Positions 10,666 to 24,000 are shown, numbered from the stretch's first letter. The stretch is DNA of 64,000 bases from Microbotryum silenes-acaulis (GCA_003665825.1 QPFY01000006.1:1178001-1242000), one strand, 5' to 3'. The notes: a model not told the origin generated them from the letters alone. A program made the numbers and translations.

Positions 10666-13556
10666 ATGCAAGGCGATGCAAGAAGCTATTCTGCTTCTTC
10701 GGCGTCTCAGCCCTCCACCTTCTCGTCCTCGTCGCCATCGTTGCATCGGCCTCATCACGCCATGTCCAGCCTGAGCTCACTGGAGGAAGCGATCGCGAAT
10801 GCTGGCGATAGTTCATTTCGCGCCGGCTGTGTAGTTCGCGACGATGCGCCTGGTCATTTCCTCGACCAGGTCAACGCTCATTTGACGTACACGCATCCTC
10901 TGCTCGATTCATCGCAACGCTTTCAAGACTCCCAGCCTGGGTCACAGTACTCTTACTACACCAACTATCGGCCATCGTCAGCTTCTGCTTCCTCTTCGAG
11001 CTCTGTGATGCAAGGCTCGCCCTACCCAGATTCTTCCACACAGTCCGCTACCCCTATGGCCCACTATCACGACGACCCCTCGACGTCACTGCAGTCTGTG
11101 CCCGAACACATCTCGGCGGAGCACACCCGGAGAGCATCTTACCCCTTCTTCGGCACCGACATCATTCGCGGCACGTTCTCAAGTCTACCTGCTTCTCCTG
11201 GCTCAATGGCGACTTACACGCCGACTTCGGGATTTACACAAGCGATCTCTGCTCGCGGCATACTGGCTTCGGGAATGCCGATCCCAACGTTCTCTCCCAT
11301 CAACACCAATTCCAATCCTTTGTTGGGTCGCACCCGAAATACGTCGTCCGCGCAGGCCCGAAGTCCGAGAACGAGACAAACTTCGACACCCGGCAGAGGG
11401 GCGAAAGGGGTGTGGCCGAGCCCGAAAACGTCAGCATCTCGCGCTCTCACGGGTGGACTTGCCGGGTCTCCTCATACGCCCACTTCACCGCGGGCACTCC
11501 CCTCCTCCCCGAGTACGCCACTTATTGATTCCTTCTATGACCCAACTTGTCCGACCGTCATCTACGCGAAGGCCAATCGCGTACTCGTGGGAGCTAGTCC
11601 CTCGGCGACCCCTTCGCCGGCGTCGACACCCGCCGGCACACCCCTCGTCGCAAATGTCAAAGATTTGCCCATGATCAAACAAGGGCGAGTACTGGTCGAG
11701 TCCGACGCTTTCTGCTCACACTGCCATCGCATGCTGGCTTCGCTGATATTGCGGGGGAAAGAGGAGCAATTCCAAACACCATACCGTGCCGACTTTATCT
11801 GCTTCACATGTCAACCTCCAATTGACGACAAAGGAGTACCCGTCATACCCCAGGTCGACGAAAAGGACCGGGACGAGATCACATATGAAAACTCGGTCTC
11901 AGCTCTGCTCGATTCGTTGTCCGGCGACGACATCCAAGCGACGGTGGAGAGACCCCCGCAAGGTCGCGGCAAGATCGCTTTCGCTGGGAGCAAGAAACGC
12001 AAGGTCAACGTCGAGCCTCTGACGTGTGACGTCTGTCAGCGAGATCTTGCAGCCGGTGGCCTCAGTTCGCAGCTGACCAATCTGCCCGTCGAGCTCATGA
12101 TTGAGGTCGTCTGCGTGTCGTGTGCAGCTAAGTACCAACGATGCTCGGACTGTGGATGAGGCGGAGGCGGCCGAGTTGGGTGAGCCAAGATCATATTTGG
12201 TTTTGTATACACTGAAAGGCACTGACGCCCTTCCCACAACGCTATGAGTAGCATCGGCAAGTGGCGCTGCAAAGAGCTATTCCGGGACGGCCGGCGGAAC
12301 TGCTCGCTTTCCCACGTCCGACAGGGGCCACACGACATGCAAGCGTACGAGATCTGGTCTACCAGTCAGGTGCCACCCGAGGAACTGGATTTCATGATTG
12401 CCGCGATGCGGGATGTGACGATCAGCGCCATCATGAGCATGGGCGCGATCCCAGACATCTTGGAGGCACCCACGCCGCTGGCGAGAACGTACGACGAGCT
12501 GCAGCGGTATGCGGTCGACACGTGGTCCGTCTTCGAGCCGCTGGCAAGAATGGTGAGTGAAAATCGCTTCTTGTCTCCTCTCGTATACACCGTGTTGAGG
12601 GGATGCCTCGATGTTTTTGTGTTCATGATCGATCAGGACCAATCGGCTGAACCTTACATCCGTCGATATTTCGCGCTCCGCTGGACGACGCCCCACCAAC
12701 GCAAGATAAAGGGAGCCGCGGACCTCAAAGTCGAGCCTGCCTCTGCACGAACTTCTGTTCCCGAGACTGGGCCAGAGCCGTCGGATGGCCGGGTCGTTAT
12801 GCGCGAGAACAAGACGCTAGCCTCGTTCAGCTTTGGCGAGCTCGACCTCCGCCTGGGATCAGCTTTCCCTATGCTCGTTATGCCCAAAGGTACGCGACCT
12901 GGAGACGGTCAGGGTTACGATAAGGTTGCTGACTTCCCTACTCGACCCCCGAGCACGTGCAGGCATCGGAGATGCCTACGACCAAAACACTATCCTGATG
13001 CAAAAGATACTCGATCGCATGACCAAGGACGTTGCCGAGATGAACGCGACGAGGATCAGGAATCGACAAACGCCTTGGCCCAAATTGGACGAGGTGTGGA
13101 CGATGGGTGGGTTGATCTGATCCGAGTGCGTCTCAGCTGCATGCGCGGTAGCTGATTTGTCTCTTCTTCGTTTATTGCATAACAGTCGTCTTCAAGAAAG
13201 AGTCCTCGTTCCTCAACCGCACCGGTGCGCGCCGAGGCTTCATGCCCCTTCAAGAATGTGAGTCATGTTCGCAGGCCCTTCGACACGCCAGATTACATGC
13301 TGACATATTTCGCCACCCAAAAAGATCTCGCCGAACGACCCGACCGCGTCGACCACTTCCCACCGCACCGAGCATGCTACCTCCCTCCCCGGAACTGACT
13401 AAAGGATGGGTCATCACCGCCCGTCCGTGGGATGAGAATGCCGATATGTTGACTCCTGCGGGGAGAAGTCGGCGCAAGGGTGAGAGTGCAGTGTTGAATA
13501 AGGGGAGGGAGTCACTTTATCAGAATCAGCAACAGCAACAGCAGCAAAAGTCGTGA
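10666..13556 (+). CDS. Cysteine-rich fungal protein, multi-exon, with in-frame TGA (function unknown)
   Basis: I do not recognise a named family. The first exon gives a long Ser/Pro-rich region, then two probable zinc-binding clusters: CSHCHRM...CFTC (about residues 350-385) and CDVCQRDL...CVSC...CSDC (about 455-497). Splicing with canonical GT-AG sites gives exons 10666-12179, 12252-12552, 12637-12889, 12963-13106 and one starting at 13186. Frames stay consistent and yield GKWRCKELF..., a helical region and FKKESSFLNRTGARRGFMPLQ. Two oddities: exon 1 has an in-frame TGA at 12157-12159, between CSDCG and GGGGRVG, and the 3' end needs a frame change near 13258 to join two protein-like stretches. 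Either the gene is decaying, the assembly has errors, or the stop is read through. The start could be 10666 or the Met at 10762. Confidence 0.55.
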
Positions 13557-14065
13557 GCGGGCGATGCTCATTATCGACGCGCAGCCTGCAGATCACTCGT
13601 AGTATCCTAGACGCCATCGACGACCCACCACACATACACTACATCCACCCATCACGATATTCTCCTACGACCCGAATCCACAGACACTTCTAATGTTCCG
13701 ACATACATTTGACTGTGACATCTTGATTACCTAGAGCCTCTCTCTTTCTGTTGTTGCATCGATACCATCCATACACTTTTTCGTCCTCCTTTTGATCACG
13801 TCTCACGACTTATTTATTCCTCGTGCGGCGTCTAAAAAGGTGTCTTGGTCATGAAGTACAGTATGAAACGATAAGTCAGAGCAAGTATAAAGTAAGAAGG
13901 GGATTAAATGCTACAAGGCCAGAAGGGAAGTGGTTCGTTTGATCGTTAAGCAGAAAAAGACGGCAAAGGGCTGGGCGAGTGACGCACAAGAACATTGAAG
14001 AAACAGAGTGTCTATGTTCTACTGAGGAAATTTTCCAAAGAAAGAGAAAGGTCGTGGGCGTGCTT
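13557..14065. other. Convergent 3' intergenic region
   Basis: About 500 bp between the plus-strand cysteine-rich gene and the minus-strand CSC1 gene. It is T-rich with no coding signal and presumably holds both 3' untranslated regions. Confidence 0.5.
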
Positions 14066-17000
14066 CTATCGACGATTGAAAGGCTCCTCGTATCCTCGCG
14101 GCGAGCCATTACCCGTTGGTCGAGGACCGAAAGCCGCGAAAGGAGACGAAGAGTTCGCCATCGGCGGATGAGGGATGAAAGGAGGGGGAGTGGCCGCTCC
14201 AATAGGTCGAGGAGGTGCGGCACCCATCGGTAAACCCCTGGGTGAAGGACCGGGTGGGAGACTGCCTTGGCGGATGTGGTGCATCGGGGGTTGTTGACTT
14301 CCGGCATGACGAGAGGGGAGGCTGTTCCCGAATGCGGCTTCGAACGAGGCTCTCGAGTCCCTTGCAGCCCGATAAGCTTGATCAGGTCCGGGTGAGGGTG
14401 TACGAGATCGAGAGACGGCGGAGTAGTTGGCGTGGGGGGAGGAGGGAAGAGGGACGCCAAGGTCCATGGCACTCATTCTCCTCTGTTGTTGTTGCTGTTC
14501 GTGCAGGTACTCTCCTTCATGATCACTCGGCGCGACGGAGGGGTACTTCGCCGTTGATCCTACTGAGGACGTGTGTTGATGTCCGGCGTACCTAGACATA
14601 CTTCCACCCGGTTGAGAGCTGAACGAATTGACCGCGTAAGAGGGAGGGTACTGGATCAGCTGATCGGTCGACGAGTTGGGGCCCATCGTGCCTCTCGTCG
14701 ACATCCTCGACAACTCATTCGGTACGTCCATATCATCGATCGGAGTACCGAGAGGACTTCCATTCTTGCTCGCCCCGTGTTGAAGGTATTGTTCCCTTCG
14801 CGTGTTGAAGTAATCGCCACCATCGACGTATCGGCCCGCCGCACCAGGTCCCATTCCCGGACCGGTGCCAGGACTGGCGTGCAATTGGGTCGCGGAAGAA
14901 ATGGTCATCGCATCCTCGTCGCGCTGATGCAAGTATGCGTTGCGATCGAAAGCTAACTGACTCTCCTCGAGCAAGTCGAACGTGAGACCGCCGATCTTGT
15001 TCTGTTCGACCTTCTTGCCTTCGAGTGTACCGCGGGTTTGATCGATCCGGCCATGATAGATCGTCGGCAGCAGGTGCTGGATCTTTTTGTGCAGCATCGG
15101 GGTGAAGAGCGGGTCGAACATGGACGGGTGACCGAAGCGACGCTCGAGGCGGTTCTTCCTCGCGTCGGCGTGATGAATCCTCAATTCGGCCAACTCGGTC
15201 TGCGAGGGCACATACCAACGGAAACGGTCGCTGAACTGTCGATCGAGGAAGAATTTGAAGACAAAGACGCCGATGAAGGGGGGCGCGATCGAGATCGAGT
15301 GGTACCAGTTCGACGTTAAGCCCATCGTAACGGCCATCAAGGCATGCATGAGGACCACGCACACCAAGACACGATTGATGCAGACGTTCCATAATCGACC
15401 TCCCGTCTCGACGCGGGTCGTGTTGACGTACATCAGCTGATACTTGTAGACCCAGTAAGACACCGCGAAAGCGAAGCATCCGAATAGAGGGACGAGAGGA
15501 GCGATGGGTGCGTAGACGAGCGCGACGGCGACCATGAGCAGGTGGTTTGAGTAATAGACCGGGTAATCAAATTCTGGCGGCTTGGTCCATTCACGGATCT
15601 CGCGAGGCGTGCGACCGAATAGTCGCGTGCGGATCCAAACGTAAAGCAGTGCAATCAATTGCGCAAGATCGAACAGCGCCGACGCTCCTCGAAGTGGGAA
15701 GACGGTAAGCCAATAAGAACTTTGGATGATGTACGTATTTTGACTGGAAGAGAGGAGCTCGTATCAATCATTGGCAATGCCCTTCAGCTTTTTGACCGGT
15801 GCGCAGGCTACTAACAGTGTATCAGGAACCGTCTTGAGGTAATTCCAAATCTCGGAGGCCGACGAGTGGGCGTCAATCTCGACATAAAGTTTCATCGCGA
15901 CTTGAACCACGACACCGAGCAACGTGAAAATGACAAATTGCGAGATGATGACGAACGCTGAGTACCTCGCCGTGACGACTCGATCTGCACGCGAGTGGGT
16001 TATAGCTCCTTGCATCGAAGCGATCGCACGGATGACTACGGGAAGCAATAACTGTAACAAAGCCGTGAGGAGGGAGGGCACCACTCCGACGAATGCGGCG
16101 AACAATGTAGGGTAATTGTTTTGCCAGTCACGGATGAACTTGACGTATGCGATCAGGGAAGCCAAATTGGCCAACAACGAAGCCGCGGCCAAGGGTATGA
16201 GGTAGAAGATGCAAAAGACGACGAGCAAGATGGCACCGAAAAACTTGTTCTTGCGCCGCGAGTTGTCGTGCATCGTCAAATTGTCCCAGATGATGTCTTG
16301 CGGCGAAGGGGCGAGATCCCAGCGTGCATCACGCTTCTTGCCTTCGAGCTTTTTCGCTACGAGGTGTGCGTACGGAACAGTTTCAAACGAGGCGAAACCA
16401 TAATTCTCGGGCTTGGCGCCAGTGATTCCTCGTCGCGTCACCTCGATTCTCTCGTTGAAGCGTTGGATCTTCTGCGTCAAGTAATCTATCGAGTCGACCT
16501 TCTTGCCACCCATGCCCATCCATCCACCGACCCTCATAGTCGGTCGGTTCGTCGCTACTCGATTCGGGTCCTTGAAGTAGCTCGTCAACACGCCTTCGAG
16601 TGCGCGTACGGCATCATTGTGTCGTTGGATCAATTCGGGCAGAGTGCCGACTTTGCGACCGATGTGAACGGCGGTCGTAGGGTATGGGATTTGGAGAGTT
16701 TGCAAGAGGTTGAACAGGCCTTCATCGGACCGATCGCGTTTCTGGATCTGGGTGACCATGATCGATCGCGCGTGGAGGGTGTTCTGGTACTCGTCGGATC
16801 GGAACCATTGCCAACGCATCTTGACCATCTGGTCGTAGTTGACCCAGATGAAGTAGAAGACGACGGCGGTGAGGACGTAGGTCATGGTTACATGGGCCCA
16901 GAGCCACGAGCCGCGCACTTTCGAGATGGTCAGGATGAGCAGGGAGTTGCGGTTCTTAGACGTCACGTTGCGCAAGTTGTAGATGACGTCGAGCGGGATC

Positions 17001-17646
17001 AGGACGGCGCAAGTCAATGCAGCGGTGACGAGGAGACTGCATGAGTGTACCGTGGCAGCACGACATCAACGGCTTTTCTCTCGCGAAGCTCATCTTGAAC
17101 GGAGCACTCACGCATTGCGGCACATTTTCAGAAACCTCAGATATGTTACGGCATCCAAACCAATCGTGGTCAAGAGTTGCTGCTCGTCGGTTCTGAACGT
17201 AGGTCCAACCCTATTAGGTAGCAAGTCACATGAATGAGGTTTCGCCAACCCCGCTGTCGCAGCTCAGCGTAGAAGTGATAAACGTACCAACTTGTAAGAC
17301 CCTTGCCCAACTTGGGAGGTCGCTTTTCATCCTCCGAGTATTTGACTTTGGGTTGGTAGACGACCGAGTTGTTGGGTCGAAGGATCGAAAAGGAGACGAT
17401 GGCGGTGAGCCCGAGCGCGGCCATCAAAGCCAACTGGATGCCCACAGCTTTGGGACTGGAGTGGCAGAAACGTGCAAAAGTATGAATGTGAGATGAGAGG
17501 GAAATTACACTTGGTGTAAGAACGCTGCCGGGTATCCACGACACCCAATGCAAACTCGCCAGGGCGGAGCCAACTTACGCAACCTTGTTGAGCTTCGAGT
17601 TGTATTCATTGGCGATCTGGTTGATCTGTTGGGCTGCAGACGACAT
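14066..17646 (-). CDS. CSC1/OSCA-type calcium-permeable stress-gated cation channel
   Basis: Five exons with GT-AG introns and consistent phase: 17646-17579, 17455-17288, 17210-17112, 17036-15816 and 15743-14066 (about 1077 residues). The start gives MSSAAQQINQIANEYNSKLN, then a first membrane helix (GIQLALMAALGLTAIVSFSI) followed by a fungal-type SEDEKRPPKLGKGLTSW. Then comes the cytosolic N-terminal domain, a conserved KPENYGFASFETVPYAH segment and the multi-helix RSN1_7TM (DUF221) core. The family forms mechanosensitive or osmosensitive cation channels, in fungi at the plasma or internal membranes. The last about 250 residues are a Ser/Pro/Gln-rich cytosolic tail. The last intron uses donor GTTAGT, joining VPDTL to QNTYIIQSSYW. 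Which fungal paralogue (Csc1, Phm7, Rsn1) it matches cannot be told from the sequence alone. Confidence 0.88.
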
Positions 17647-18855
17647 CTTGGCGAATCACCACGAAGATGATTCCGTTTCCGATGTTGTCTTTGGACTTTC
17701 GGAGCTTGACTAGCCGACGTATGAGAGTGGTGACCAAGACTGACTCCGCTAGCTCGTCGTACGCAGTACGTCGTTACCCCGGACAAAGGTTCCAACAAAG
17801 TTCGTTTACTTAGGCGCAAAAGAAGGCTCCGGTGTTGCGCGCACTGCTATTGCCGCACAGGCTAGTTTAGGGACCTGTAGAGTAGAGAGATGGTCAATAC
17901 CTGAACTCGGAAAGCTTTCGAGATGGCTAGTCTTTGTGTTAGGATCGGTTGCGCCTCTGGCCAGGGCTACTCTAGTCACGTCATGCCACGAACGGTCCCG
18001 ACGGGCCGCGTGTGCCTTCGCGGTCGTCACCCACCGGATGGGCGATCAAAGCCCCAACACGCTGCTGTCCCAAGCCCTAGAGCAAGCTGTTCATGTTCCA
18101 GCCCAGCATTGGACCATACTATCCTTCCACTCCCGTCCAGCCCCTTGCACCCACCCAACACCTCCCCCATTCGTCCTGCGAAGGCTCAATTTCGGCCTTC
18201 TGGCCTAAGGCTGGGGTCGCACCGCTTTCGCACACGCCGCTCGCAACGGGCGGTGCCGCAGCCGTGACCCGGCCTACCCTGGTTTCGGACATGCTCGAAC
18301 CATTCAGGGACAACGCACACGATCACTCACCTTGACAGATGCGTTGAATCCCAAGAAACAGAAGGTAGATCCAATGATCCGAAAGAATGACTCGGGGTCG
18401 TAGGACACTGCTCACTTGGCGGGGTAGGGGTGTAGCCGGAGGGGCAAGAGGAGCGTGGACAAGGGACGGTGACGATTCCAACGGCAACAGCGAAGAAAGC
18501 CGAAGAAAGGGGGGATTTCAAGTCGCGTCCTCGTCAAACGGAAGAACGCGTCCTCGCCCGAGAGAGAGATCGACGACGTCAGCGCGCGAGCGAGCAGGCC
18601 GCCGCTTCGTCATCGTTGGGGCCAGGCCAATTATTGCGCGGTCACCGGTTGCTGATCGTGCACGGCGCGCTGGCTTTGGGATCGCCGAGCTCATTTGGGT
18701 ACAGGGAGCCCTTCGGTGACTTGCCAGGGTGGCATTTACGTCAACCTAGCATGTAGATCAGCATGCAGCATGCAGATTCTCGCTATGTTCACTAGCCGTG
18801 CGATCGACCTCAGCCGCCTATCTTCATTTCATGCTCCGAGCTATGATCCTTTCCT
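17647..18855. other. Intergenic region upstream of CSC1
   Basis: About 1.2 kb between two minus-strand genes, with no coding frame I can support. It should contain the CSC1 promoter and the Ubp6 3' end. It has no notable repeat. Confidence 0.5.
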
Positions 18856-21219
18856 CTACTCCAACGACTTTGATCTATAAATGAGGATATATGCACAATG
18901 GTCCTCCCCACCCCCCTCCAACAGCGTGATCTTCTCCCTCTTGACCGTCGTCACCTTCTCATCGTCAAACTTGTACCACTCAACCTTATCCGGGTCCTCG
19001 ACATCCGCCACATCAACCTCCTTCCCTTTCCCCTTGTGGTTAGGATTCTTCGAACGATCCATCGCATCCGCTCGAGTCCAGCCTACGTAATGCCCACCAT
19101 CCGCACTTGCTCCCTTATGCGAAACGATCCCGACCAATTCGTACAGACCCGACACATTGGCTCCCTTATCAACTCTGAGAGAAGGGTCAACGAGCGAGTT
19201 CAACAGTTGGGCTTCTTCATGTCGTTTCGAGGTTTCATCGACTAGTTCGCCGGCCTTGGTTGTGGAAGTGGTAGCGTCGTCGACGGCCATGGCTTCGGGA
19301 GGATCATCGGATGGGTTCGCAGGTGCAGCAACAGCGGCAGTCGTCGTGGAAGGCATCGGAGCTTTGATCGCCTCCTCGACCTTCTTGGCCCTTCGACGAA
19401 CCTTGGCCCGCTCGCGACGATCTTTGTCCACCTCCTTCAACTTGGCATTCACCCCCTTGACTTTACTCTTCAAGTCGTCCGTCAGGAGATCGATCACGTC
19501 CAGATCGTGAGGGAACGAAACGCGCTTCATGATCTTGGTCTTTTTACCGATCTCGCGGCGCCAGTAGAAACGGACAAAATTGATGGTCAGGTAGGAGGGA
19601 AGGCGAGAGATGCGGGACGTTTCGTGGTAGACGGCTTGGCGGAAGAGTGTGGGCGAGGTCTTTTCGATGTCTTGGTTCAACGACTGGTCATTGTGGGGGA
19701 AGGACGAGTGAGTGTTGTGGGAATGCTTGACCACGTCGCAACAAAAGCTTCAACTCGAACTGACATCGTTGATACCCGTCATCATGTATGTTGTTGAAGC
19801 CGAGATGGGACACTTGATCTCGAGAAAGCGTTCCTTCGACACCGTCGGCTCTTCCCCAAGCGCCTCGGGCGACTTGAGCCTGCTCAGACCAAAAGAAGAG
19901 CAGTCATGATCGGTCAACGATCCCACTAGAAACTTTCCCACCCATAACTCACGTCTTTGTCATTTCGCCCATCATGTACTGATCTACAAATCCCGATCCA
20001 CTCGATCCCAAGCTCGTCTTGACAGCTTGCACGATCGAGGCCCACGCCTCCTGAGCGTCCTGCTGCGCGAAAGCTCCTCCGCCCAATCGAGAGGTCTCGG
20101 CGAACTGAGGTGCGAATTGACGTAGCATTTGAAGGAATACGACGGGAGGAAAGTCCTCTTGGGTCGAGGACATGTTCTTGTATAGGTCTCGGAGGGAGGC
20201 GGTGAGGGAAGATTCGGATGCTGCCGAGGACGATGAGCCGGGATGCCTGCACGATTTTTAGAAGGAGCAAAAGTCAGGTGGAGAGGAGGACACGGGAATG
20301 GCCAGATTTGAAATGTGTTTACGCGTCAAGAGCGGTTTGAAGCTCTGGGATAGCTCGGAGGACCTGGACGGTTGAGTTCAGGTAGCAGGTATTGCCTGTG
20401 GAGTCGTGCGAGATGAGTTGCGAGCGATCGGTTTTCTGGCGGGCGACAAATAGAGCACTCACCCAAGTTTTGCAATCCAACAGGAGTGGCGACCTGTAAA
20501 CGATACTGATTACGCGTTAGAAACATTCCTACCGATTAATAAATTTAGAAGCGGAGGGCATGAACGCACTGCTTGCGCCAGTTCAATGTCGGTCATGTCC
20601 TCCATGAAGACGATCTTCTCGGTCGGTGGGGGTGGCAGGGGACCCGCGGCGCCAATGACCTGCGAAAAATGAAGTGATCAGCGAGTATTTCTTTCAACGG
20701 GTGTTGATCCGGTATAGACGTACCATGATGGTCTGGCCCTGTGTTACATTAAGATGGAGGAGGCCTAAATTCAGCGACGGCGCCGTGCGAGTCTGAGCTA
20801 AGCCTCAGTAAGTCAGGCCACTGACCGCTTTAAGCCCGAGCTTCTTCAAATCGGCATCATCCTGTAGTAAGCAAGTTGACGAACAAGGAAGGGTCAGCGC
20901 CTGATTAGGCCATCGCAATCGACAGAGGAGGGCTTCGGTTGAAGAAAGCGAGGGCGACGACGCGTCATCGCCAAAGAGCAGCTCGCAGACGGTGTTATCC
21001 TTTCATTCCAGCGACTAGATCGATCAGGACTCTCTTCCAATCCAGTCGAAAGCGCACCTTGAGCATCCCCCCCTTGACGACGACCTTGACCTTGCTCGGT
21101 TCGACGCCCGTACGCTCAAAGATCTGTTGCTTGAAGTGACTACCCGGTTGGTCGAGGTCCAGAGTGATCGGGTAGCTCTTGCCCGCGTGCTTGATCGTGA
21201 TATCTAGAGGGGAAGGCAT
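18856..21219 (-). CDS. Ubiquitin carboxyl-terminal hydrolase Ubp6/USP14
   Basis: Multi-exon gene. The first exon encodes a ubiquitin-like domain (MPSPLDITIKHAGKSYPITL...). After short introns come a linker (GPLPPPPTEKIVFMEDMTD) and the USP catalytic domain. The Cys box VATPVGLQNLG/NTCYLNS is split by an intron near 20,470, with the catalytic Cys just after it. Next are the QQDAQEAW segment and ISRLPSYLTINFVRFYWRRE, and the His box GGHYVGW lies near the end. This deubiquitinase docks on the proteasome Rpn1 subunit through the Ubl domain and trims ubiquitin chains. A charged, Ala-rich insertion lies between the USP core and the His box. The ATG at 21219 is chosen because it begins the Ubl fold; an upstream in-frame Met at 21303 would add 28 residues. 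The C-terminus is at 18856. Confidence 0.9.
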
Positions 21220-21811
21220 CACTGTTGCTGGTGTGTTGTTGCGACGCCGAAGAAGGAAAGCGACGAAAGGGCGAGTTTGCGTAAGCGCGAGGCAGCACAA
21301 CACGTCATGCCACCGCAGGCAGCCGTATGCCGCAGGGCCCAGGGTTCCTCAAACCCTACCTTTGGATATCTTGGGGTTTTTGTGTGTCTGGTACAGACTC
21401 CTGTTGTGCTGGAACTTGTAGTTTCCACTAAGGAGGTTCGTGCTCCCTAGCGAGGTCATCAAATTTCCAATTGTAATCGGCCGAATCCCCAATGTTTGTG
21501 CCCCATGGCTTGGCCTGGCAACCGCTGACCGCGGGTGAGGCGGCACGGCTTGCCGACGGGCCAATTTGGCACCCCTTCAGACGTTTTTGCTGCCAGAGGG
21601 TGCTTCATCAATTAATCGCACAGAGGATGAGAATTTGAATTCCAGCTAGTCTACAAAGAGACGACCCTTATCTGGCGCTGGACCACATTAACTGGGCTAT
21701 CGCCTCTGACCTGACCTACTAGACTTCCAACCGCTCCCCTTACCCTGTTCAATACTGCAACCTACACTTCTCCTTTGAGATGCACTTTATCCATCCCTTC
21801 TCCGTTGACTC
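21220..21811. other. Ubp6 promoter and LINE 3' flank
   Basis: About 590 bp between the Ubp6 start and the stop codon of the LINE remnant on the same strand. It presumably holds the LINE 3' untranslated region and the Ubp6 promoter. I could not place the LINE 3' terminus or a poly(A) tail. Confidence 0.4.
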
Positions 21812-23990
21812 TCACTGTCTTCTCCTACGGGTTTCCGCCCACGCTTTTTGGCGATCACCCCATATCCTTGCTGTCCCTTTAATCAGTTCATGATGCCATG
21901 TCTGCATTAATTTCGCCCTCAGGCGTTCTGGAATAGCCTCCATGGCTAACGCCGGTGCCGAAGTGAAGCTCACACCATACCACCATCCGTGTTGTAATAC
22001 CAAATCTTGTGCGAATCGGATCAATTTCCCCCGTTCCCCTTCGCCCACGTCGTCGGCTGTAGCCTTGATAAAACCTATGGTTGCGTTTTCCAGGTCTGAT
22101 TGGAGTTGTACTCGGATTCTCACCGATTTTGGGCATCTGAGAAAAACGTGCTCCTCCGTTTCGGTGTCCGATCCCGTTGCGCCGGTACACCGTGGGCAAG
22201 AGCAGTCCGATTTCGCTGCTCTTCTGTTCCGCGCCGCTTTATTCTTGTTGCTAGTGGCAGTGATGAGCTTCGAAGTTGCCATTGCACCAGTGCAGCATAC
22301 GACGATCTCGCCTTTCTGTAGGGTTAGATTGCCGGTTTCATTCCTGTTAACTGTAATAGGCGAATTTTCTTCCATGTTGTGTCGGCTAATTTTCCAAATT
22401 GAACCTGTGTCAGCCTTTTCTCCACTATCTGTCCACTATTGTTTTCGATCCATTCGGTATCGTCCTTCATGACCCAGTTTGAAAGTCCATGTGTTGGTGG
22501 CCTAAGCACAAAATGCATATCCTTGTGGGCACGATTCGCTTCCGCGTCGGCCCTTCGGTTCAGTATTGACGGTTCATCCTGTCCCGTCGTGTGGGCTTTC
22601 ACATGGTGTACAGTAAGCATTGACCACCAACCTTCGTAGCCACGAGTGATACGAGCGACTTGATAGTTTCCTTGATATCTCCCGCTCTGGGTGCGCCTGC
22701 CACTCCTTGATGAGCCGCGCCGTTCCCAGATGGTCCGTCATGATAGTGATCGGTGCCCCGTCTGATGTCATGTACCGTGCAGCAATCACCGCCACAATGA
22801 GCGCGGTAAATTCCGCTTGCTGAATTGTTGCACGATATGGGAGAAGTATCCTAAGGTCCACTGGGCCCACCACTGCTGCTGCCGTGGATGTTAGACAGGT
22901 CCCCCAATTTATGACCGAGCCATCCGTTGCCCATACGTTCTGCCGAATCTTCTGTGTCGGGTCGAGTCCCTGTGCTCTGATCTACGCTTCCACGTTTGCC
23001 ATGATGTTGTTCTCCTGTTGGCTACATCGAGCCTGCCGACTCTGACCGTCGTTCGTTCCCCGGCCGGAAGTCTCCAAGGACAGGAGCTCTTTCCTTGCTG
23101 TCCGTGCGATCAGCTCAAGTTGCGCTCTGATTTGAGGGCTTTCCCCAGCGATCAAGTTCATCCTGCGGCCCAGGTCTGAGAGGGTTCGTGTGTTTGCGGT
23201 TTTGAGTGCTTGTACTGCGGAGTTGATGGCCCGACCTCGATGGCCTCTGGTATGCTTGACTAGTAAGTGTGCCGATGTCGTCGGTGTTCGCTATTTCCAG
23301 TGGGTGGCAGGCGTCCAGAATCGCAAAGGCGTTTGCCCAGTTTGGCGCAATTGTCCTTGTCAAGTATTCCTTTTTATATTTTTCTGCCCCCCAAAGTTTA
23401 AGCAGGCTTCTCCCCTTTGTTTTCTTTCTCGCGTGGTTTCTTGGCCCGGTCGCCAGTGGTATCGATTTGAGTCCTGATTCGCACTTGTTTGGCCCGCAGT
23501 GCAGGTCGCTGAGCGTGATTTGAGCCATTGCTCGCATCGTCGGCAAGTGGTGGTTGAGATCCCGTAGTACTCCTGTTACGATCATCTTTGCATCAAGCCT
23601 CCAGATGCTTGAAAGTCCCATGCCGAATTCTGCTATCGGCATACATAGGAGTTTAGCGCTTGCCGTGAGGGGTAGGTTGAAGTACTGCTGGACTTGATTC
23701 ACGATCAAGTTGTCAAGTTTCTCTGCTTGTTCCATGCTGACTGGGCTAAGACTCAGCTTTCCCCGAATCTTGCTAATCACGGCTTGTTCTAGATATCTCA
23801 GCACCGCCGTCAGTGGCAAACGTTGTGTTGGCATTGATGGAATCCCCGAACAGCTGATAATATCCCTGAAGCTCGTTAGAGCTGAAGGTTTCGTTTCGAA
23901 AAATGGGGGGGTCCCAGCCTCGAAAATGATGCTACATATTCTGAGATTTTATTGGACGAAATGCCGAAATACCCCGCACGCGCGTGGCTG
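21812..23990 (-). pseudogene. 5'-truncated non-LTR retrotransposon (LINE) with RNase H domain
   Basis: Read on the minus strand, three parts follow in order. First, at 23834-23115, is the region that follows the reverse-transcriptase palm in LINEs (MPIAEFGMGLSSIWRLDA...GVLRDLNHHLP). Second, near 22950-22500, is an RNase H domain with its acidic residues visible: ATDGS, then QQAEFTAL, then MTDHLGTARLI, then NRRADAEA. Third, near 22180-22120, is a C-terminal Cys/His zinc motif, CPRC...EEHVFLRCP. The parts lie in different frames and are broken by frameshifts, and the endonuclease and most of the reverse transcriptase are missing upstream. This is a dead, 5'-truncated copy, as LINE insertions usually are. 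An I- or Tad-like clade is suggested by the RNase H but not proven. Confidence 0.75.
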
Positions 23991-24000
23991 TTGAAGCCCC

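Noticed and set aside
13258..13274. A 17-nt intron GTGAGT...CGCAG
   Set aside because: It is far below any workable spliceosomal intron length. Kept only as a sign of a frame problem.
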